Shown here one piece after another: positions 12,505-26,459 of a DNA stretch of 64,000 nucleotides. Both the position numbers and the translations under genes were made by a program. The notes beneath the pieces were generated by a model. That model saw nothing but the letters and a program-made list of their open reading frames with translations. It was not told the DNA's origin and did no database searches. Source of the stretch: Rachycentron canadum (lineage: Eukaryota > Chordata > Actinopteri > Carangiformes > Rachycentridae); NCBI GenBank assembly GCA_038496675.1, contig CM076661.1, positions 9,729,209-9,793,208 on the forward strand, in the 5' to 3' direction. Each line of letters begins with the position of its first letter. Position 1 is the stretch's first letter.

Positions 12505-13779
12505 CCATGCCCTTCAAAGTCAATTTAGGGGATATAAACATCAATAAGTCTGCTTCTCACCATCATGTGGAATGTAGAGTATGCTTACCATGATCTACTT
12601 GAGATCATAATCTATAGGCTATTTTGTGGCATCTCTTTTAGGCTCTCATGTTGCTGCTGACCTCAAAACCTGACCTGGTACATAACTTGCTATGGTACAT
12701 GAGGAATAAAAATCAGCTAAACCATGATGAATGCCAGATTACACTGCAACAGTTTTTTGAAAGTATTTTCTTAATCATTTTTAAGAAGTGGGTCCATTCA
12801 CAATCAGTACAAACAATCTCCATGAAAGAATCAACACTTATTGTCTAAATAATAAACTGCAGTGTGGCAATAAGTTCACCACTCTTGCACAATCAGTGCT
12901 GATTGTTTTTTTATTTGATTGCGGCCATTGTCTTTGTTTTTTTGGAACAAAAACATGTCCATATCGCAGATCACAAATGACAAAACAAATGTTCATGATA
13001 ACACAATTAAAACTCTTTAGGGTCAAGGATTTTGAATACTTTCTGTGGTGGTTTACACACATCTGCTGTTTCCAATTCCTCTGTCTTGGTTTTTTTTTTT
13101 ACTTGTTGATAACACCACAAGGTAGACCCTAAACACTACATCATGCAGCAGGGGCCACATAATTAACTCAATCAAATCTCCAATGCCAACCAAGGTTTTT
13201 ACACTATCCCTCTGTGTTAGCATCCCTCCTCCAACTTTTTTTCTGTCCCTTCTCTCTACCTTCACCTCTATTCTCTCTCTCTTATGTTACAAGTACCACG
13301 CACAGTATTCACTTTTTGTTCATTGTAGCCTATGTGCTGAAAGCCTTGGCCTCTTTGTTCTCTACTGCGGGCCACCCATAATGCTGTTCTAGTGTTGAGC
13401 TCAGCGAGATGAATAATTCACCTGGCGGACTGTGGCATCTCTTGTAACATCTTGACCCCCACCCCCCCGTCCTCACACGGCTGGGACATTTAACACACTC
13501 CTGAAGGAGATGCACCCATGATTCTCCTCCTCTCCTCTCACCTCAGTTCCTCTCCTTTCCTCACCACCACCTCCCCTCCATCAAATATTTAGACATTGTG
13601 GATGGAGAGGTGAATATCGTTGGCTCCCACCAGGCTTTCACTCACTGTCTCACCTCATCTTCTTTCCTCATGCCACATGTCCTGCTGTTCTTCTCAAATC
13701 TCTCTTTACACACGGAGGCAACAGGGAGACGGAACAAGGCGATGAGTGCTTGAAACATTTAGGTTTCTGCCACCCCCTT

Positions 13780-13807
13780 CCCTCCCCTCCCCTCCCCTCC
13801 CCTCCCC
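13780..13807 (+). repeat. CCCCT tandem array (G-quadruplex-capable on the - strand)
   Basis: A CCC run is followed by five CCCC runs, all separated by single T bases. The complementary strand reads G4-A-G4-A-G4-A-G4, the form expected to give a very stable quadruplex with one-base loops. Confidence 0.95.
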
Positions 13808-14541
13808 TTGAGTGGCCTTGTCAAACACACTAAAATCTCTGCTCTGTGCTGGAGAGAGGGCTGTAATGATGGCCTGACGGTGTCTAGTGTAAAATCGGAC
13901 TCATCTTTTCCCTTTATTGGTTGTAATAGTACCAATACTACTCAGTGGCCCGCAGACACCCTCAGGATGCAGACCAACACAGCCACATGTTTTCCCTGCT
14001 GTATCTCTCTGAAAGAAACACAAAGGCTGGAATGTTAGACACTTTCTCTTTAAGTGTTTTATGTGTGTCACACTTCTGTTTGCGGTTGATATGCTTGTCA
14101 CTCAAGATGATGTGTGGGGTGATGGAGAGAGTGTGAATATGTGTGGATGTATCCCAGTAGGATTGCCACACCTGTTCACATCGTCAAGGTCCAGAAGACC
14201 TCTTATAGTCTCAATCAGCTTCTTCATATACAGTAAAACACAATTTTATGCCCAAGTTAGAGCATTTTTTGTGTTGTTATTGTTCTTCTCACTAGTTTGA
14301 AGTGGGTCTGGCTGAGTTTAAAAAGGTGACCACATGCACGCAGACCTGGAATATTTACTGGTTGCCTTCAAGTTTATGGTGACAACAAAACTCCAGGAAG
14401 TCTCTGTGCCTGGTCACAAAATGGTCAGACACACTAACGCCTGTACAGCCACAATGGGTTGTTGTTACACTTTGATTTTTGTACCAATTAAACAAAGCTT
14501 GTTAATTAGTAACCATTCAAGGTGCCTGTAGATTTTACCTG

Positions 14542-14690
14542 TGGACAGAGCCAGCTTAGCTGTTAACATATTTCCAGTCAGCTGCGCTAATCAGGTGTAG
14601 CTTAATATTTACTGTAAATGTGCTCTCCTTCCTATCATCTAAGTAAAGTCAATAAGCATATCCCCCAAAATGTGAAACTATTTCTTTAAT
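14542..14690 (+). mobile_element. Remnant of a teleost inverted-repeat element (half copy)
   Basis: The segment begins with GGACAGAGCCAG followed by a TTAGCTGTT...TTTCCAGTC-like stretch. It runs on through GTAGCTTAATATTTAC and an ending like CATATCCCCCAAAATGT. I recall this order from a repeat common in percomorph introns. The same 12-base opening recurs at 35853-35864. The copy is diverged and lacks the opposite arm. Confidence 0.55.
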
Positions 14691-17399
14691 AACTAGTACA
14701 GAGGGATGTTGTTATTCCTCACTTTAATATTAATTGTTAATTATTTAATAATTTACATGTAATGTTTTAGTGAAACGTTTGATTCAAAACCAAATGTTTT
14801 GTAGGCTTTAGCACATAAGTGTGTGTCTGTGGTGCTGCAGGTACACAAGCTCAAAATTTCAGCTTTGTGTACAGAGCATGTGTATTGGCCCCCGCAGGGT
14901 CACAATGTCTCTTGTGTGTTTGTCATCACAGCTTTTGTTCCTCACAGCCCTACTATTCTGGGCAGAGAAAGGTCATCTCCCCCTCAGTTACTAGCACCTT
15001 AAGGATCATAACCACACACAGCCTGATTTCTGTGTCGTGAGGCTCTGTTGTTCATTTTTAGCATTGTGTCTGCCTATGTACTGTGTTTAGAGTAGATGTA
15101 GGGGGTTTATGTCAGATTTCTGTATCTATTTTGGATCAGCTACAGTACATGTCTGAGTACAGCTTAGGAATGGTTCTTGGAATATTATAACATATTACTG
15201 TTTATTACCGTTTACTGTATTATTACATATTACTGAGTTTTACTGTTTTAATTTTTTCATATAAGAAGGAAAATGTTGTGTGTCTGTGTGTTGGTTTGTT
15301 GGTTCTTTGACCACATTGAGACAGATGCTGTAGTGTAAGTTAAGTTGGATTTAAAACTTCTGTGCTTGTCGAGTACTGAGGTATGTGGCAGTTGAAGTCA
15401 TGTGCTTGCCTCTCTATTTATGTCTGTTGGGTGGTTCTTGGAAACCTGACCCGTGCAACATGACATCTCCACCCCGCACCCTTATGACGTATTCTTGCAT
15501 TTGGCCTCCCCCTCTCTGGAAAATACAGAAAAAAGCCTTCGTCACCTTAGCCCATATGTGCAGAATGATGGAGCTAACAGCTGCTTCGGAACAACTGAAA
15601 CACAGCCACAATGATACACACCTCCGGCTTGAGGAGCGAATTAGAAACGAAACCATATGCTGCTGAAGGTTATGTGAGACCACACGATTCAGAGTTCAAC
15701 TCTCTAGACTCCAAGAAAGATACTTTCAACTTGAGAACGGTAGTTTAGCTGCTGATAAATGCAAACTGCAGTACATTGATTTGGGCATTTAAGAGTGTGT
15801 GTGTCACCTTTACTTGAGAGTCTCCTGATATTTTCAAACCAGCACCAATCAAATAGCTGATACGTGTATTGATTAAGCCAGGACTTTTAAAGTCCTCACC
15901 AACAGGACATCTCTGGATGGTTGTAGGGGTATGAATGAGTAATGTTCCAACTGCTATGGACGATTTGGATTGAGCTGTCAGCTAGCAAGGAATGCTATGA
16001 TCTCTCCATGTTTGTAGGTTTGTGTTTTTCCTGTGTGTGTAAATAGGGATTTGGTTTCCCATATGGCTGTGTATGTTTATACTACCCAGAGCAGCAGTCA
16101 CCGCAGGGTGGGCTTTTATTAAAGAGTTGTAATGAGTGAGAGCCATCATGAGCCAGCTCGCGTATTGATTACCTATAAAGAGCACTCAGTGGAGACGTGC
16201 TGTGATCCATAGATAATGCTGCACACAGGCAGGATCAACTTAGCCTGGTTCCAAATGTCTGAATCACTGCCCACATCTCAAATTTTGATGCAATTCAAAG
16301 TTCTGGTGATTGGTTGTTTTCTTGGTTGGAAAAAACAACTGAGCCAATCACAGTTTAAATCAAGAAATGTTTATGTACATGCTTTCCCAGTAGAGAATAT
16401 CAATCTCTGTGAACTCTCTAAACCTGTGCTAACTCTATACTGGTTAATGAAGCCCCAGTGCTGACTGAAAATGATGTCAAAGCAGCCAGACATGTCTTTA
16501 AGGTGTGTCTGTTCAGAGCAAAATCAAATCCTCCCACAGAGAGCAGCTAACAAGAAGGCAATCAGACAGAATAATAGAGTGGTAACGAAATGGCGTTTCA
16601 ATCTGAGCTTCAGACGAGATTCAGCTCCCATCCAAATAAGACTTTAGCATTATATTACCAAAGGTGTCTGCACACTTCTGCATAGCAACAATAATGTGAC
16701 ACATATATTGACACACACGCACACACAAACACAAATCAAGAACAACACACAGAATCCATTTTGTCACTTTGTCAGTGAAGGAAACCTGATGCTAAATGCT
16801 GATGTACTAATGTATTGCAGGGCTTACTTCAAACCAACAGTTGATTAGTTTGTCAGTGTGTGACATTGAACTTTTCTATTGGTTGCTTTAAGCTTTGCCT
16901 TAGTGGCTCTGTATTTATGGAAAAGTAAGTGGAAATGTAACCAAGCAAATAATCAGTCTGGGATGATTACAAAGAAATAAGCACTTGAATTTCTGAACAG
17001 TAAGAGGACCATGGAAGTGTAGAGCATCTTAGACAATGCAGATCTTTCATTCCATATCATATGGACTGAAAGAGGCTATTTCAGTAATACATTCATACCT
17101 CAGAATTATGTTTTTATAGAAGTAAAATAGCTCTTTTGTTAATAAAAGTCACTTGACTGTCCAACATGATTTCCCTGTGGGAGGAGTAATGTTTGTGTGG
17201 TCTGTTTTCTGGGTCTGTTTTCCCCGTTCCATTTCCCTATTTGATTTAATTGCAGAATAAGTCGGTCTTAGGTACTTATTTTGAATATGTGGTGGTGTGC
17301 TACCACAGTGGTTTAATATAGCCAAGTAACTTTAATCAACTATTGCATTGAAGCACAATTTTGATGCCACGTAATCCTTCTATCTCACTATTTCTTACT

Positions 17400-17915
17400 T
17401 TTTATAGGTACTAGTTACTTTACAAATACAGTTACATAAAAAAAGAGGTTATAAGACATGATGATTTGTTATAGAGAAACATATTTTGATAATCATTTAC
17501 TAATTATAATTATTATTACCATTTCATGGTTACAGCATCTAAAATGTGTAAATGTTCTAATTTTAATTTTTCTTGTAATTATTAAATAAATGTAAATAAA
17601 GAAAAGATTTTTATTTTTATTTTTTTTTTAATATAATATAATGTAGTAAATGTGATGGGCATTTCTTACATTTTAATTTAAATAATTAATTTAATTTTCT
17701 TCAATGCTGCTTTAACATTAATGCATTAGTAATAATAGGCTAATATATAATAGTATAATAGGCGAAGGCAAATTCTGTTTTACTTTTGATTCATTACATT
17801 TTCCTGGTTGTACTTTACTTTTTAAGTAGCTTGTACTTTTAATGGAGTACTTTCATAGCCTATTATTATTACTTTTACTTAAGTAAAAGAGCTGAGTACT
17901 TCCTCCACTACTACT
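17400..17915 (+). mobile_element. Degraded non-autonomous hAT-like teleost element
   Basis: Both ends resemble a common teleost repeat: a TACTAGTTACTTTACA motif near 17408 and, at the other end, a TACTTTTACTTAAGTAAAAG block followed by GAGTACTTCCTCCACTA. The end block includes a perfect 18-base palindrome at 17872-17889. The usual terminus I remember is ...CTTCYTCCACCACTG, whose reverse complement starts CAGTGG, typical of hAT-type ends. The interior is very AT-rich and has no open frame, so this is a short non-autonomous copy. Confidence 0.55.
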
Positions 17916-18978
17916 CAAGTTGTATACGTATTAACTACCATGTAGACTGCCTTTACTTTCCACTATATTATTTGAACCTCCAAAGTAGGAAGGTCATGTA
18001 CAACATAGTGTTGTCAAACAATCTGCCACAGTAAATAAAAACATAATCTATCAATCTATTATCCATTATTATCTGTCTATTGAGCAAGACTGTTCATTTG
18101 ATGGTGCACAATGTGAGTGATTGGTAATATCTGATCCCAATTTAATACACAACAAGAAGCCAACTACTGAGTATTTATTATGTAAGTGACAGAGCATGAG
18201 CAAACAAGTAAGATATTGTATTTAGCAGTCTTTCTTGTTGTGAGTATTATATAAACCATGACACATTGCTGATCTGGTACCAGACTCTATTACTGTAACC
18301 ATTGGCTGTTGTTCTCCAGACTAATGTAGCAAAACCTGAGTCGACAAAATGGACGTTGAACTGTATGCTGGTGTGTGCATGACTTCACCTTTAGTGTCAA
18401 GGCTTGTTTGGCTCGACTTTACAAGGGTTTTGTCCTAATGAATCTGACCTTCCATAAGGCTTGAAGCTAATGGTGTACAAAACTGATGTAGGTGAAATAA
18501 GTGCTTCAATCAGAATATGTTTACAAGTGTTTGTGTTGTTTTATTGTATATCAAATACTATATGTCATTCAAACAAGGGCAGGAAACATGACATTAGGAG
18601 CTGAGAACAGGGAATTGTGTCTCCCTGATATATAACATGGTTAAAATGAATTTTGCACACTACATGACCTCTTACAAAGTGAATTCTGTAACTGATACTA
18701 AAACAGATTTTCTAAGGTCATGTTGATTTACTATGGCATTGAATCTAGTATGCCTGCCAGTAGATCATGCTGGGGATGAGAAAGCACTGCAGCAGCACTG
18801 GGAATGGACAGAAAACATACACTATGTGTAAGTACAAGCAGATACACAGATCCCCCTGAGGCTGGAGAACGGGTACTGAGATTGAGAAGTCACCCCATCA
18901 CTGGTGATCCATGCAGGTCGACACAAAAGCCAACAACCCCGAGACAAAACGCATGAATGCACAGTATCGTTACAACAG

Positions 18979-19040
18979 ACACACACACACACACAAGCGC
19001 ACACATGCACACGCACGCACAAATACACACACACGCGCGC
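18979..19040 (+). repeat. Compound CA/CG alternating purine-pyrimidine repeat
   Basis: CA-rich imperfect repeat that finishes in ACACACACGCGCGC, a Z-DNA-favouring composition. Confidence 0.85.
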
Positions 19041-22000
19041 CTGAGACAGTTCATTTCAATGCAAATAAGTGTTTGCCCCTCTTCTGGGAGGAGAGATCTG
19101 AAGACTGCATTTTCTCTTTTCTGTCATATGGAGACTTGGGTAGAACCAAGCAGCCAAGAGCACATACAGTGCATTGCTTGTTTGAACTGATATATTGAGT
19201 TTTATGTTAAGTACCAGGCAGTTTTGTCCTGGCTTGTTGCATTTGCACTTTGTTCGAAGATGCAGTCGTGCTCATACTGAGAGATGTGTATGTATATTAT
19301 CTTGAATGTACTGTATGGCTTAATTGTTTAGCCTCACACAGTCGCTGTACTCTTTGCTGATATATGGTCCATTCTCTACTATATGTCTGCAGCATTACAG
19401 ATGAGGCTTGATTCTTAAGCCCTCCCAGTGGGCCTTTGTCCTCAAAAGAATGGAGGCTCCTCACTTCATCGGATAGATTACAGCCAATTAAATGTGCCTG
19501 TTATCACCCATTAATTACCGCCACCACTTCCTCTAGAAATAGGCCTGACCAAGAAACGGCTGTGGACGTAAAATTGACCCAGATACATCAAGATGAGTTT
19601 CCATTTTTTACCTCTTTAATCAGCTCTCATCAACAGAGGCCTATCATTGAACCAAGTCATCTTTCACATTCATTCCCAGTGAGATGTGTATTGCTGGGTT
19701 AGCGTATATGTATAAGCAGAAAAATGTAATGCATATATGCAAGCCACTGCATATGGAAGCATACATGTGTTCAAATGTACACACTGCTTGTGTCCTGCAG
19801 AACGTGCACGTGGTGTGTGCATGTGCTGGGTTATTTGAGGTCAGAACTGATGGAGTGGGCTCCCTGAGAGACAGGCAGCGGCCCTGAAGGATTGACATTC
19901 GGTGACACCTCTCTCCGTCAGCCTGATTAGTCACTGCTTTGATGTAGCAGCCTATATTAAAGCTCTTATGTGGAAGATAGCCTGACACTTGCCAGCTGAA
20001 TAGGACTGATTGAGACAAATAGAGAATCTCAAGGTGTATGAGCAACATAATACTGAAACACCTTCTCCAATTGGTGGGTCAAATTGCAACACTCCTGCCA
20101 ACTACCATGCCTCTGTGATGTGGTGCAGATGTGTTAGACTGTGTGAGCACCTGTCTGTTCTCAGTCTTTTGGAAACACTGTGTGCTTGGCACTTGTAGAA
20201 CAAGTAGAATCTCAGAATGTGAGCAAAATCACATTTACTCCCTGTCTGCTTCCTTTTTTTCTCTTATATTCTCCCGTGTACTTCCTCCTTCTTTACAAGC
20301 TCACGGGAGTCGACAGCTGCCCCCTAACCCAGAAATCAAGCATTAGAGGAACAGCCTGACAATTAGTCAGCTATTGTCTCACTGGGATGGGATCAGAGTA
20401 ACAAGACAGACAAAGAGCAAAAAAGAGAACCAAAGAGAGGTTCAAGGTGTATTCCCTCCCTGGGAACGTTGAAGAACATATTTAGGGTTTCACATTTTTT
20501 AGTCACATGTTTGTTTTCATGAACTTTTAATCACCTCAGAAAGTTGCATGGCAAAATTATTTTAAGCATGCGCACTGGTACTTCAATTCCTGTTTTATGA
20601 CTAACTGCAAAATATGAAACATCTATTTTTGGGAGCTGTATGTATTCCAACGGAGCAGGGTGGGGAATGTTGAGACGAAAGTTGAAATGAAATGATTTTC
20701 AGTTGGGCAAATTCAAACGTCAGAGTTCACCTAAGTTGAACTCAAAGCAAAACCATAAAATGAATTCACTTCACCTCCGTCAACAAATCTACTGATTTCA
20801 GTGATTCCACTGAATTTAATCAATTTTGGTCCAATATTTTTTATTGTTATTAATGCTGATAAAACTCAGCCCTAATTAAAATTGGCCAGTCCTGAATAAA
20901 TTCTGAGACATTTTTTTAACCCTTACTATCAATAGGAAAAGTGTGCAACTATTTTTTTTTCATTCTTCTTGCATTTAGTTGAAGCATTTAGTGCTGACTT
21001 GATTTTAATTACGTTGGGTTCAATGGTGGCAGTGCTGGTCAGTCTTCTGGTTTGTTTGCTGCTTTGTAAGTTCATGTCTATGACTGGCAAGTAGTTATCA
21101 AGATATTCCGCTCTTCTGTTGTGGCGTGATTCAACATTGTCTTAATCTGGCATGTCTGGTTGTTAGGCCACATCATACTTGTGATGAATGATGTGACAGA
21201 ATATACCACACTGGCCCCAATCAAGCCTGAAATGCTTGTGATTATAAATCAGAAATCATCTGTCCTCACTTCTTCTTAAGTTTAGCTGTAGTACCATGTT
21301 CATATTGGGCTACAAATCGCCAGATTACCTGGCTTTACATGAAATGTGAAATGGAGATTCATAGTCCTCAGAGGATAATTCATTAATTTTAGTGACTAAA
21401 TATATATCCTTTGTTGTTGCCATCAGGCTAAAATTTCAAAAGTGAAGATCATATTTATCAAAATATAATGTCCAAGAAACTAATGTCTGGTTTCATTCAT
21501 GCTGTCAAGGGAATAAACCTTTTTAGTTCAATAACCCACAGACCTTTAGTCCAGCACCATACTTTTTTGTCCCCTGCTCCAGGAAGTACAAATCTAGATT
21601 GTTTTACAAGAACACCAATTTAGACAACTTAGGCCAATGTGTAATGTGTAAAAATATATCTCTGAGTAATTGTATGTACAGGGGAGAGAGGGTATGAGAG
21701 TGTGAGCATTCTTCACACACTGACGACGATACACCTCACTCTGAAAGAAGCTGTTTGACATATGGAATGTTAAGAGGACAGCAAAGGGAGAGATGAGGTA
21801 AGTGATGAAGTGAAAAGAGGAAAAAGTTTCAACCTGCTGTTATACATGGCTAAGGGGCGGTGATGAAGAAAGTAACTTTGTATGAGTGTGTGTGTGTGTG
21901 TATGTACATGCACGTGTCTGAGCAATCAAACTTCCTTGCAGTTCTGTTAGTTCCACGGTTGTAGGAAACATTTTACATGATCAAAGCATTTAACACTCCC

Positions 22001-22058
22001 GAGGCCTGGGCACCAGGAAGCTTCCTCACTACCCCTTTCTTCACACATCCACGCACGT

Positions 22059-22101
22059 ACACACACACACACACACACACTCCTGCACACACACACACAC
22101 A
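22059..22101 (+). repeat. Interrupted CA microsatellite
   Basis: Two CA runs (22059-22080 and 22086-22101) separated by TCCTG. Confidence 0.93.
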
Positions 22102-25100
22102 GAGCCATACAACTACATATACCAGTTCATCCAGCCTTACCCTGCACATCTTCAGGGATTTTACAACACTGAAGTCACCCAAACATTTCCGCCTGGAATG
22201 GACCGCCACCAGGTTCTGAGATAAGCCGAACGTAGCTGAAGCCCCTCAGCTCTTGTCTCCTCAGCAGCTGCTACAGCAGTAGCAGAGTGGTATCAGCTCG
22301 ACCACAGCAGCCACATACCCTCCCTATCTCTCTTCCCCTCCCCCCAAGGTGCTCTTTGACAGAAATAATTGAGGTAGGGAGGTGGTGGGAGGTTAATGAA
22401 GCACTCCCAACACACGGGTGACCTTTCCCCAGCCCCTGCGCAAATCATCGCAGCACAGTTTTTTGGACATTTTTAAATGAAAGCCTTTAAATAATTTATC
22501 TAACTATAGTTCCCGGAAGGCCCTTCATTAGAGATTGGCCGTGACATTTCCCTCCTCTCATACTTACCGCCTCACATTCAGTCCAAGAATATCACTGTCG
22601 ATTTCTCTCGCCTTTGTCTCTCTTCTGCTGTCATCTCAGTCTTGGTCTTTCTGCCTCTGTCTTAATGTCTCGCTCCTTCTCTCTTTCTTTCTACTCTCTC
22701 TCTGTGACATTAGCCACATTAAAGATTGAGATTTCAGGTGTGACAGACAGGCATCAGGCATCAGGATGTGAAATGTGATATTGCCAGGGTGGGATGGAAA
22801 TTAAGCTTATTTAATCTTTAAGCATGTCGCGGGCTAACTGACAGTCAAATAGACAGCAGGGAGGAAATAACGGCAGACGTGAAGACTGATTAATCATCTG
22901 CTCAGGTACTGAACTGTACACTGGTAATGAGCAAATTAACAAGTTTGCTTCTGTTTTGTTTTTATCTCTGTGTCATTTGAGTCCCAATGAAAATGAAAAA
23001 TGCTACCATGGAGTGGTTGTATGATTAAGAAGCTTTTCTTGTAAAGGATTGAAAAAAGATGGCATAAGGAGAGACAGGCAGACTCAAACTGAATGCCTCT
23101 TTGTTACTTCACTGTATCTCCACTGAAACCAGGATACATAATATTGACTTCTGTTTCATGCCTGCTTGATTGTGATGAAGACAGATTTGTATAGTATTAG
23201 TCAAGCTTGTGATGAGACATACAGCTTCAGTGACCAGTGAGGAAATCAACTCTATTACTATTGCTTATGGAAGATGGACATATGAGTATGCATGTGTAAA
23301 CATAAATCAAACACAAAAGTGCTGAGGTCTTGCACACTTATGATACGCATAGACACACTTACACCACATAGTACAAGGGTGTGAAAGACAAAACAAACCA
23401 GATCAGATATGTTAAAGGAAGAGAACTGTCATTTCACAAGAAATTGAATTCATCAGACCCATTTTTCTGATGAAACACAGAAAAATCAGACATGACAACC
23501 GTTCCAGTTATACAATATTGATATTAACGGAACTGTTATCAGATACAATGTATGAGTCACTGCCATTTTTCTATGTTTGTGTCTATGAGTTTGTCTCATA
23601 GACTTTCATAACTTGAATAGCATCTGTGTCGCTCTAGTAAGTCTCTGGTCAAGAGAACTTGACACACTACAACCAAAGCCCGAATGATTGTAGAGATAAT
23701 CTCATCTACGCTTCCACTGGCCAATATACATATTTAAGAACTGCAACTTCAAACCAGGCTTGTAAATTGGCAGCATAACACAATTAAATACCAATATCAA
23801 AGCAGCAAGGTTTAATGTCTGCAACAGCCACATAATTTAGTCTGATTTCAAATTTTCCGTTATCTTCCAAATACACTGGACTTTTGTCTGTACTTCATTC
23901 CTTATGATTGTTCTTCTTCATGTGGCATCAGCACCATGAATCTTTTATTCACTTCATTAGTCAGGAAGTTTTTCCACTCCCTTAATAAATCTGTTTCTTC
24001 GCCACTGCAGTTCATTCTTAGCACTCCTCCACCACCCCTCTTTCTTTCATACACTCTCTTTCTCTCTGTCTCTGTTTTGCTGTATCAGAAGTTCTTTATT
24101 ACCGAGAAACAAGGGCAGATTTATGCCTTTGTCCGGGATGGAGGCAGGTGTAGTTTGCAGAGTGCGTTGTAAGGGATGAGTTGTGTGCAGGATTAGTTTG
24201 CAGAGAGAGGAGAGGAGAGGAGAGGAGAGAAGGGTTTTCTAGTTGTCGGTTACCTTGTGCTGTAGTGTAGATGCAGGCAGAGATAATAGGGAAGGATTGC
24301 TTCATTAACTCTCAGGGTCCATGACCAGGGTCTGTCTGTGGCTGTCTGTGTTGCTCACCTTGGAGGACTGCTGCCTTCGCTCTTTTTCTCTTTCTCTGGC
24401 CCTTGGTTTGTCTGGTCCTTTCTGCTTTCTCTTTGTCTGCTAAGGCCGGGATTTGTATTTAGAGTGGGTGAAGCCATGGAGATATTTTGGACTGATGTGT
24501 AAATTTCACTTATGTAAAGAAAGATAACCTAATGATCAACCACCACGAAAGGCTTCTAAAATGAAAAAGAAACCTACTGGCTTAAGTTTTACCACAACAA
24601 CTTTACATGTGGTTAGGTGGTTTCAAATGATAAATGAAGAATAAAGACAGGTTGAATTGCCCATTTAGACTCTAACGAGCTTTGAATTTAAAGCCACTCA
24701 TGAGATTATACCATAAAAATTCAGTGCATTTGCACCACTATTCTACTCAGTAACAATGACTTGGTGTCAATATTGTTTGAACACAGCTAAATACAGGTTT
24801 TCACCTCCCAGAATTTAACACTTCCCATGGCAGCTTGATTCTATTTTGATTATTTCCTGTGTTGTGTGCTTGGTGATACACTTTTCTTGTTTCAGCAGGT
24901 TACGCTATATTTCAGACAGAATAAGGGCAAAAAGCACTATTAGTTGCTGCCTCGAACACATTGTGCCACAGTTCTGTTTTCAAGATCTAAACATTTTGAG
25001 CGTAGGAGTGGTTGCCTTCCATTTTTCTCCGAGTGGAGAAACCCACACATACACACACACACATAGACACACACATAAACATACACACACACAGAAGTAT

Positions 25101-26459
25101 CACAGTAAGTGATTGGATGTTAACCAGTCTGGAATAAAACAGATGGAAGACTGCGCTATAGCACCAAACACAGGAAATTGATTTATCCCACCCAGCCCCC
25201 TCCTGTTTTCCCATAATCCTTTACTGTCTTCACTTCTCTCACCATTACACACTGACACACAATGATATACTTTGCACTTATACCTAACCGTTTAATCTCG
25301 GTCCACATATTCCATGTCTGCTCATTCAGCTATATACATTATAAAAAAAAAAAAAACCCGTCAGGCACCTTATCATATGTGAAGAAGGTTGACAAGAACA
25401 ATTAAAATTCTTCAGTATAATCCTGTTGCTACAGCTGTTGCAGTACTTAATCAATGTACCTCGCCTTTCCCTCTCTGCTTTCTGCGTATCGCTGCAACTT
25501 TCCCAGAACTAATTGTGGAGATATTTAATGGAGATAGGTGCTGTCTGGCTGCCACAGCCCGTCCACTGCAGCACACTGTAATGTTTTCGACTTTTAATTA
25601 GCCAGAGACTTCTTTTTCAAACCATGACCAGAGGAGCAAAAAATTTCTTTGTTTCTTTCTTTATTGTTTGTGGTCACTGTGTGCATGTTTTTACTGTATG
25701 AACACATGTATACATTTGCTTGTTTATTGGCCTCCTCTCTCCAGATAACTTATCACCCTGCAGCTACTTGTTCATTTAGCACAATGACAGCCTTACATAT
25801 TACTGCTGTTGCCTTTTTTGTTGTTGTTGCCACTCAAATTAATAATTCGCTTTTTTGTTAACTGACTGATGTAAAGTGGGCTAATCCCTTTATGAGAGGA
25901 GAGGGTGAGGCTGAATTTGTCAGCGAGTGTTTGTTAATGAATCAAGCTTGTATCATCGGTATGCACAATGTGTTATTGTGTAATGTGCATGCGGGTGTGT
26001 GTGTTTTGTCTGGGAGGAAGCGGGGCTAATTTCCACCCTGCTAGGGTCCTAGAGGAGTAAGCTGCTTTTGACCTGATAAGCTCATTAGAATTCCACACTA
26101 ATTACAACAGGCCCTGTTTGGCTGTCACCAGATGAGAACAACAGGTCCCGACCACATCAGCCTACCTAGGGAGAGTAAAGTAAGGGAACAGAGGAAAGGA
26201 TGGGTAGATGCTTCTGAGTTGGAGAAAGTGAGAACAAGGGAAAGTAAGAAGAAAAGGAGAGTGGAATGACTGAAAGGTAGAGGGAGGAGTGAAATGAGAT
26301 GTTCAGTTGTACAGGTGTGGGAGAAAAAACTGATTTGACTACTATTCTAGTTAGTAGTTACAAGTTTAATAAAAAGTAGATATTACCAATAGATAATCCT
26401 ACAACTTTGATGCAGAAAAGAAGACAATGACAATAGAAATCGAGAAAGACGGAAGTGGA

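Larger units (their letters stand above)
12001..24000 (+). other. pacrg: PACRG large intron, second part
   Basis: Non-coding. It holds a GT/CA inverted pair at 12331-12501, a CCCCT array at 13780-13807, a teleost inverted-repeat element remnant at 14542-14690 and an AT-rich hAT-like element at 17400-17915. Short duplicated AT-rich motifs (ACATATTACTG) lie at about 15191 and 15226. Compound CA/CG repeats lie at 18979-19040 and CA repeats at 22059-22101. The remainder shows nothing I can name. Confidence 0.65.
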
